In this document: positions 58,600 through 64,000 of the stretch, piece after piece | Numbering within the stretch: position 1 is the first letter of the stretch | How the letters are laid out: each line of letters begins with the position of its first letter | Source of the DNA: Phoronis australis | Lineage: Eukaryota; Phoronida; Phoronidae | Reading direction: 5' to 3' | DNA: 64,000 bases | Assembly (NCBI GenBank): GCA_002633005.1 | Contig: NMRA01000179.1 | Span: 515,797-579,796, forward strand | Translations under genes and position numbers: made by a program | Notes under the pieces: generated by a model | Database searches by the model: none | Seen by the model: only the letters and a program-made list of their open reading frames with translations | Told to the model about the DNA's origin: nothing

Positions 58600-60830
58600 C
58601 ATGAATGGTCACAGACTAGCTGCGGTGCGGAGAGAGTGTGAACTACTTGACTAAGGCACTGTGGAACTGGTTCTCAGTGGAAAGTCGTACAACAATCCTA
58701 TGACGACACACACAAACCGTATTTGCAAGCTCTGTGATGTCTCCTGGTGCCAAGTCTTCTCTCGTTTATTGCAGAAGCGGACGAGGATTTTCATACATGC
58801 ATTGCCAGTATGGCTGCAGATGATGGCTGCAGTTGATAACATCTCTTAATCAGGAGGTCTCATGTGAATTTCAGTTTCAGCTGAAGTTACATGGACATGG
58901 TTGCAGCATTGTTACAGTATACTCACCATCAACGGGCATTTGGGAACTGCATCTCTATTCGTTTAGTCGCATGCTGCCCTATTGTAAGCGGAATGACCAC
59001 CTGAATTACGCCCAATGGGGTCCAGTCTATTTCATAGCTGAGATGCATCAGCTTCCAGTAGTCTCCTCACAGGTTTTGTCAGGTAGATGCTAACCAAGTA
59101 ATGGAGAGGGTAAATGGGACAAGCAAAAATGCAGTGGCATCATTGGTATTACCAAAATGACGTCAGCTCTCTGCAGGTGGACACTCTCCTTTTAGCGCAG
59201 ATCTCATAAAGCTGAACAAACTTACCGAACGTATGGTCTGCGCTGTGGGAGTACACATCTTCACAACGAAGCCATAAAAGTGAGTTGACTGAGAGACTAT
59301 AATGTCCAGACTTCCCTTCTTTCCAATTTCCAGGTCCGCCCTGCCTTAGTTGCTGCACAACCTTGCAACAAAAGACCTAGCAACAGCACCAATCCAAGAG
59401 TTACTGCTGCACACCAAGGAATACGGACACGCACACGAACAAATTAAGAAAATTGTTCAAAACAGATTAATCATCACTGAGCACTGCGATGAGGCAGACG
59501 TGTCAATTCATGCACCTATGTGCAGAAATAATGGCCTCACATTTGGTACCCTATACGATGAGATGAAACAAACCGAAGACAAAGACAATAAAACAGTTCT
59601 GAAGGCAGACAGCACTCAATGTCCTTCGCCATCCAATTACGGCTCATGATACGGGTCTACCAGTTGAGTTGCCGTCAGCACTCAAACACTAGCTTCTTCC
59701 CATCCACTTTTCCCTTTTCCCTTGCTGAAATGTGAGGCACATAGCACATAAAAAATAAATCTACTTGAAGAACTGTCGACTGTCGTGAAACAATTCAAAT
59801 TCATGACACGTCCTGAGGACTCATCTCTCATTATTGATGGTCAAGGACTACTGGTATCTCTTGGGAAGCCTGAGGGTGCTCTGATGTTTGGAGACCTGTG
59901 GATGATTCATTTTCGAAAACGATGCTAAGCACAGGATCCCAATATCATAAAATTGGTATTGTATTTGACAGATATAGAGAAGAAGCAACCAGAAGACAGC
60001 GAACATGGCCAATCAGGCGGCTTGTTGAGGGTCGTGATAAACATTTTCCCCAAAACTGGCCAAATTTTCTGGGATTGGCTGAGAATAAAGCAGACCTAAC
60101 ACATTTCTTGTCAGAGGAATTGTATTTGCAGACGTCTGAAGATAAAGAGGTTACAGTTGCCGGAGGGTTCAACGATAACCTAAAGATACGGCTCATTTGA
60201 GGCCTCTGAAATCCACACATGAAGAAGCAGTTACATGATTGGTACAGCACGCTGTCCACAGCCAGTTTAATACAGCAGTCGTGTCTTCCAGGGACACTGA
60301 TGTTCTGCTGCTTCTAGTACGGCACTTCCAACAAATGCAATGTCTGGATGATGTCGGGCACACCAAAGAAACGTCGATAAATATCTACCGAAGCAGTTTT
60401 CAATAAACTATCAAGAGACTGGGCAAGATCTTTGTAGGCTTTTCATGCTTAAACTGGGAATGACACAACCTTGTACCATTCACACAAAGTGATGATCATG
60501 GGAGGTGTTCCTAGAGCATCAGATACCTTAAGAACATGGGCGTCGGTGAACTCACAGATAAAACTATGACGTTTTCAGTAGCATTTGTCCGCAGAATATA
60601 CAACATGACGTCAGGACAGACTTTGAAGATGTAGCACACCATTTACTATTCTCCAAAACCGTGAAACAACAACCATTTCCCCCAAACGCATGGTGCCCTC
60701 CTTTGCCATTTGATGAGAGAGTGCACTACCACGCCAAGTTAAAACGAAATGCTCATTATCCCATACCTCAGCTACCAACACCTCTGACATAGGATGGATA
60801 GTCGGACAAACAGACACAGGACTTCAGCCC
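58600..60830 (+). pseudogene. Decayed copy of the widespread 'TGCDTTS'-type FEN/XPG-like gene family
   Basis: Frames from 58880 onward contain pieces of a protein family I know as highly repeated in aquatic animal genomes: 'HNLATKDLAT', 'GIVFDRYREEATRRQ', 'PIRRLVEGRDK', 'NWPNFLGLAENKADLTHFL' and 'EVTVAGGFND'. Around 60225-60330, in another frame, are a degraded H-E-E-A-D-T-R-type segment and 'VVSSRDTDVLLLL'. The acidic motifs resemble those of FEN/XPG-like PIN nucleases (inference). Stops and frame shifts occur throughout, including at 60199-60201 and 60244-60246, so this copy is dead. The family probably moves as part of a transposon. Confidence 0.7.
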
Positions 60831-61409
60831 ACACTGATGTCACGGATTCCTATTCCAGACAGCTGCCTGAAGGTGTGTGCCAGCCAGAAACAATGTAACA
60901 GCCGATGATACAAATGCATACAGTCTGGATTGCGATGCAAATCATTATGCACATGCCAGCAGCAAATTCACGATCAGACTCCTTGACTGTATGAATACAG
61001 TTTGATTTGTTAAAAAGTACCAAAAAGTGAATGCTAGAACTGTGTTCAGCTGGCCCGAAAATAATTCGTACATCCTGACAATCTATTAATAACCGTTGAC
61101 GTCTTTAAAAGCAATAACTGTTTTTGATTCTTTATGAATGGAAGATTACAGAATAGTGTGAACATTTGTCCTCATATTAGTGAGACTAGCGGCTGAATGA
61201 GCACTGCACACTAACGACTATGTTTTCTACATTCCGTAAGTATACATCTATAACCCAATAAATACGAAATAGATTGTTTCAAAAGTGTCTTTATCATGTT
61301 TGTTGACCATGAAAACATATAAGTGCAAAAACTGCGTTGTTTGGTAATGGCGGCAGCTAATTTGCATCGTTAGTCTTTGAAGTTACAAATTTTTAAATTG
61401 CATATGGCT

Positions 61410-61790
61410 GAAAAGTTGAACGTCGGTGCGACGTTGGCAGACGGTCGCCTCTAAGTTGGTGCGACGTTGGCGAACAGCCGCCTCTACGTTGGTGCGACGT
61501 CGGTAAACAATCGCTTGCAGGGTGGCGGGACGTTGATAAGTGGTCGGAATTGAATTGGCGCGACGTCGGTAAAGGGTCGTATTTCCGCCGTCGGGCCCAG
61601 GTCGTACCGTTGCCGGTTATTAGTCGGCAGTCGGACCAACGTCGGGTCATCGGCGGCCCGACTGCGACGCTTTTACGACGTTGTTACAACGTTCATCCGA
61701 TGTACAAAATCACGTTGGTCCGACGTCAGACACCAACGTTGGCCCAACGTAACGTGAGTCGTCGGACCGGCGTTGGACCACCGTCAGCAT
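61410..61790 (+). repeat. CpG-rich ACGTTGG/CGACGT repeat element
   Basis: At least five units of 33-37 bases (TTGGTGCGACGTTGGC-like, with CGCCTCTA spacers) cover 61410-61580. They are followed by inverted forms such as ACGTTGGCCCAACGT near 61736-61750. The minus-strand ORF with repeated 'LPTS' is an artefact of the array. Confidence 0.8.
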
Positions 61791-61895
61791 GCTATCTAGG
61801 AACGGCAGCTAATCACTGGTTCTCCTCCAAGCGGCTGTAATAATTTATGTGTTCCTACAATCAACAATTTAAGGCCAAAGAGACTGGTTTCAAAC

Positions 61896-61905
61896 ACACA
61901 CACAC

Positions 61906-61944
<39 letters not shown>

Positions 61945-61947
61945 CAC

Positions 61948-62015
<68 letters not shown>

Positions 62016-62033
62016 CATACATACATGTATAAG
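61896..62033. repeat. Compound microsatellite (TA)n-(CA)n-(TA)n
   Basis: TA run, then CA run, then TA run with ACAT steps. It reads as Tyr-Ile and Val-Cys ORFs that are not genes. Confidence 0.97.
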
Positions 62034-62733
62034 TATCTATATAGTTATCTGAACACAGCTGCTAGCATGCACTATAAACATATTGGTGGCCATGATTAAT
62101 AGCAGCTGACAGGATGAACAAAGAGTGAAGCACTGACTGAGCTCTTCACGTTACAATTAACGGCGGTGTGACGTCAGCAGCTGTAGAATGTGTAGGTCAA
62201 GGTGCTTGGTCAGGATTCTTCGTTCTGCCAACCGGAGGTAATTGGCTGAAGCATTATGGGCGACATAGTTGAGGTTTTTGTGTCAGTTAAATGCCAGCTA
62301 TGACAGCTGACAAGGCGTTGGTTCGAATTAACAAGACAGAGACTGAATTAAATAGCCGCTGTTTGCAAGCTCAGCTGTCGTTCACGTGAGGCAGCTGGCA
62401 TCATGATGTATCTGTCGCCCACATGCCAGGCTAAGAAATCCAACAAGTGAGACGTTCGCTTCACAATCATTGAAGCAAAATCCTAACGGTTTGTTTTGCC
62501 GCTGACCTGAGCTCATTTGTATTCGGGGTATGTATTTATCCTTCTGCGCCATTCTTTTTATTCTCGGCTGCAAGTCGCATTCTTCAGGAACTACATGTAC
62601 TCTGACATAAAATGCATGTAACTGTGAACTTCACGTCAGCGCACTGAAAAGATAAATATTTGTACACAACACTCACACCAGTGATCCTAAGCTCTATTTT
62701 TGTGCCTATTGTACAACGACGATTTTAACTTAC

Positions 62734-62833
62734 GGTTGTATGTCATGTTAGTTCCGTCTACCCGTTGGAAAACACCCTCAGTGTTCAGGTCGTTAACACC
62801 GATCCAAGTGCGCCACATCGAATAACCTTTTTG
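62734..62833 (-). CDS. Exon: C-type lectin domain 0, middle part
   Basis: 100-base exon, phase 0 in and phase 1 out, too short for a simple ORF scan. It reads 'QKGYSMWRTWIGVNDLNTEG' and then 'FQRVDGTNMTYN', a textbook CTLD core (W-I-G-x-N-D...F-x-W/R-x-D-G). The acceptor is gtattttacag and the donor is GTAAGTT. Unlike CTLD1 and CTLD2, whose second half is one exon, this domain is split into at least three exons; its first part lies outside the window or was not found. It joins 52962-53072 across 9.7 kb. Confidence 0.9.
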
Positions 62834-63109
62834 CTGTAAAATACACTGTACGTAAAACATGTTTCCGTGTGACTGAATGTGAAGTAAAAGCCAGTCTGTG
62901 ATAGTGTCAAGCTTCTATGAATCTGGCTTCTGTCAAACACACAGTTGCTTTTAAATTAAGCTTCATGTATCCTTACATGTACACGTGGACTTTGACAGGA
63001 TACTGCTAGACGTTTACAAAGCGGGTTGAACCTCCAATAAGTGTTATTTGATAGTTTAGTAAAAACTATATTGGTATAAAATACATGTAGCTACATTTGC
63101 AAACGATGC

Positions 63110-63260
63110 AGTGGCGGATCTAGGATATCATAAGGGGGGGGCAACATTTTGTCCGGCTGGAAGCATTTGCGCAAACTGAACCACGATTGTAGATGCACAT
63201 AGCACCTAATGAGGGGAGGTCGGGAGGGGGGTTTTTCCCCCTCCCGCCTAGGAAATTTTT
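63110..63260 (+). repeat. Dispersed repeat, CAGTGGCGGATC family
   Basis: Starts GCAGTGGCGGATCTAGG, with a G-run, and ends in a GGGAGGGGGGTTTTTCCCCC palindrome-like block. Related to 13576-13710 and, at its start, to 16386-16536. Confidence 0.8.
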
Positions 63261-63345
63261 CTGTTTCTTCCTCTCAAAATCAAGCATTTTCCTTGATTTC
63301 TGATGTATTATCCAAGAAAAAAAAAAAAAAAAAAAATCCAAAAAA

Positions 63346-63432
63346 CCGGAGAACGTGTCACACAGGAAAAATTGCGAGTTTCACAGATTCGAACTCACGA
63401 AATAGCTGATAGGACGCGCGTGCTTTACCACT
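63346..63432 (-). repeat. tRNA-derived remnant (SINE head or tRNA pseudogene)
   Basis: The reverse complement contains a good pol III A box (TGGTGTAGTGG) and B box (GTTCGAATC) about 35 bases apart, with a D-arm (GTGTAGTGGTAAAGCAC). The T stem and acceptor stem do not pair well, so it is not a functional tRNA. A SINE head is the simplest reading. Confidence 0.6.
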
Positions 63433-64000
63433 ACACCACCACGACTTCACTAATAAACTTTATCTAAGAGACCTACTTGTTTATGGTCCACAACGTTTGT
63501 GCGCGAAACCTACTTCTTTTTGTAATGCTTATTACACGTTTTTTATTTTGTGCAATCGGTTGTTAACAGATTTGTTGTATTTAAAATAGTCTTCAAATGC
63601 CCAAAAGACCAAATCCATTTTTCGTGTTGGCAATAATGACGGGATTGCTTTGGAAATCGTCTTAAGTTAAGGTTTGACAAAGAGAAAATTAATGAGTTTC
63701 TGAGTGATTCATTAACCACCCTTTTGCCTTTCAGTGTAGCACCTACCCACTGTAAGTTACGGTAGAGTGGAGCGTACGCACACGTAGTTGACGCCAACAA
63801 CCTTTTTACATTTTACCGCAGCAACCGCCGTTTTTCACTTTGACGTAGCGTCTACGCACCGTGACGGAAAGTGGGGCGTAGTCTCGATATGATACTTTAC
63901 AGCACCAATGCGCTACGCTGACAGCATTTGTTGCCGACTATTTTGGCGCGCGTGATCACCAGGCATGTTCGCCGAGTAATGGAACTTTTATTAATTCAAG

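Larger units (their letters stand above)
53073..62733. other. 9.7-kb intron inside CTLD0, rich in satellites and relics
   Basis: Holds a two-unit fold-back (53613-53755), a satellite (56413-57480), a decayed FEN-like gene relic (58600-60830), an ACGTTGG-type repeat (61410-61790) and microsatellites (61896-62033). 53760-56400 and 62040-62730 show nothing I can name. No exon is needed between the flanking CTLD exons. Confidence 0.6.
1952..62833 (-). other. Gene span: modular SUEL/sushi/C-type lectin/FN2 protein, 22 exons, both ends outside window
   Basis: One minus-strand transcript explains all the lectin-like exons. I placed acceptor and donor for each exon. Module-to-module junctions are all phase 1, and the codons split by introns close to sensible residues; two of them rebuild the fourth sushi cysteine (T|GT at 15427/14901 and 11508/11121). 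Order: CTLD0, sushi, SUEL, CTLD1, sushi, SUEL, CTLD2, sushi, sushi, SUEL, sushi x3, SUEL, FN2, sushi x3, SUEL. About 1,440 residues are visible. There is no start codon with a signal peptide, no transmembrane segment and no terminal stop, so the gene continues past both window edges. Known roles of these folds are glycan and protein binding outside the cell; a cell-surface or secreted recognition role is inference. Two or more tandem genes cannot be formally excluded without transcripts. Confidence 0.8.
62834..64000. other. Intron or flank with repeats; no further exon found
   Basis: Contains a repeat copy (63110-63260), an A-run (about 63317-63336), a tRNA-like remnant (63346-63432) and a diverged duplication, TAGCACCTACCCAC...GTGGAGCG and TAGCGTCTACGCAC...GTGGGGCG (63735-63885). 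The N-terminal CTLD0 exon was not found. Confidence 0.5.

Noticed and set aside
61393-61650. Minus-strand ORF with repeated 'LPTS' motif as a repeat protein
   Set aside because: It exactly follows the ACGTTGG DNA repeat; the period comes from DNA, not from selection on protein.
61796-62032. Val-Cys and Tyr-Ile repeat peptides
   Set aside because: CA/TA microsatellite translation.
63346-63432. Functional tRNA gene
   Set aside because: A and B boxes are present but the T and acceptor stems do not pair, so it is reported as a tRNA-derived remnant.

Overview
This is a scaffold from an animal genome: about 60% AT, long introns, canonical GT-AG splice sites, microsatellites, several decayed retroelements and a 526-base assembly gap. 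The domain set (SUEL/galactose-binding lectin, sushi, C-type lectin and fibronectin type II, all extracellular) and the transposon families point to an aquatic invertebrate. Lancelet, lophotrochozoan and cnidarian all fit, and I cannot choose among them from sequence alone. The octamer TACATGTA is strikingly over-represented across introns.

Nearly the whole window (62833 down to 1952) belongs to one minus-strand gene. I reconstructed 22 exons, and both ends of the gene lie outside the window. Every module boundary is a phase-1 intron and every split codon closes cleanly, so the exons read as one continuous extracellular protein. From N- to C-terminus the order is: CTLD0-sushi-SUEL; CTLD1-sushi-SUEL; CTLD2-sushi-sushi-SUEL; sushi-sushi-sushi-SUEL; FN2-sushi-sushi-sushi-SUEL. 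The sushi exons fall into two classes. Class A ends with a variant of 'C-x-[IV]-T-G-x-W-S-x-[LI]-P-x-C' and opens the post-lectin part of each module. Class B, with short 162-174 bp exons, follows. SUEL always closes the module. This regular grammar suggests repeated duplication of a CTLD-sushi-SUEL cassette, later sushi expansion, and loss of the CTLD or its replacement by FN2. No signal peptide, transmembrane segment or cytoplasmic tail is present, so secreted versus membrane-bound cannot be decided.

The introns hold mobile and repetitive DNA. From low to high coordinates these include: a possible decayed RIG-I-type C-terminal domain (16.5-16.8 kb); a Ty3/Gypsy integrase remnant with 3' LTR (18.9-20.4 kb); a frameshifted THAP domain (24.4 kb); a possible decayed LINE tail (25.6-26.2 kb); a broken RTE-like LINE (32.7-35.3 kb) bracketed by direct repeats and a 62-bp tandem array; a TA-flanked DNA transposon with identical outer termini (42.65-44.03 kb); a LINE 3' end next to the gap (50.9-51.5 kb); fold-back elements; a three-monomer higher-order satellite (56.4-57.5 kb); and a decayed copy of a widespread FEN/XPG-like 'TGCDTTS' gene family (58.6-60.8 kb). 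Nothing in these introns looks like an intact host gene.

The item most worth pursuing is the cassette-built multi-lectin itself. It combines three or more lectin fold types on frame-neutral exons, so domains can be gained, lost or skipped without breaking the frame. Such a design is suited to recognition of diverse glycans, but function was not demonstrated here.
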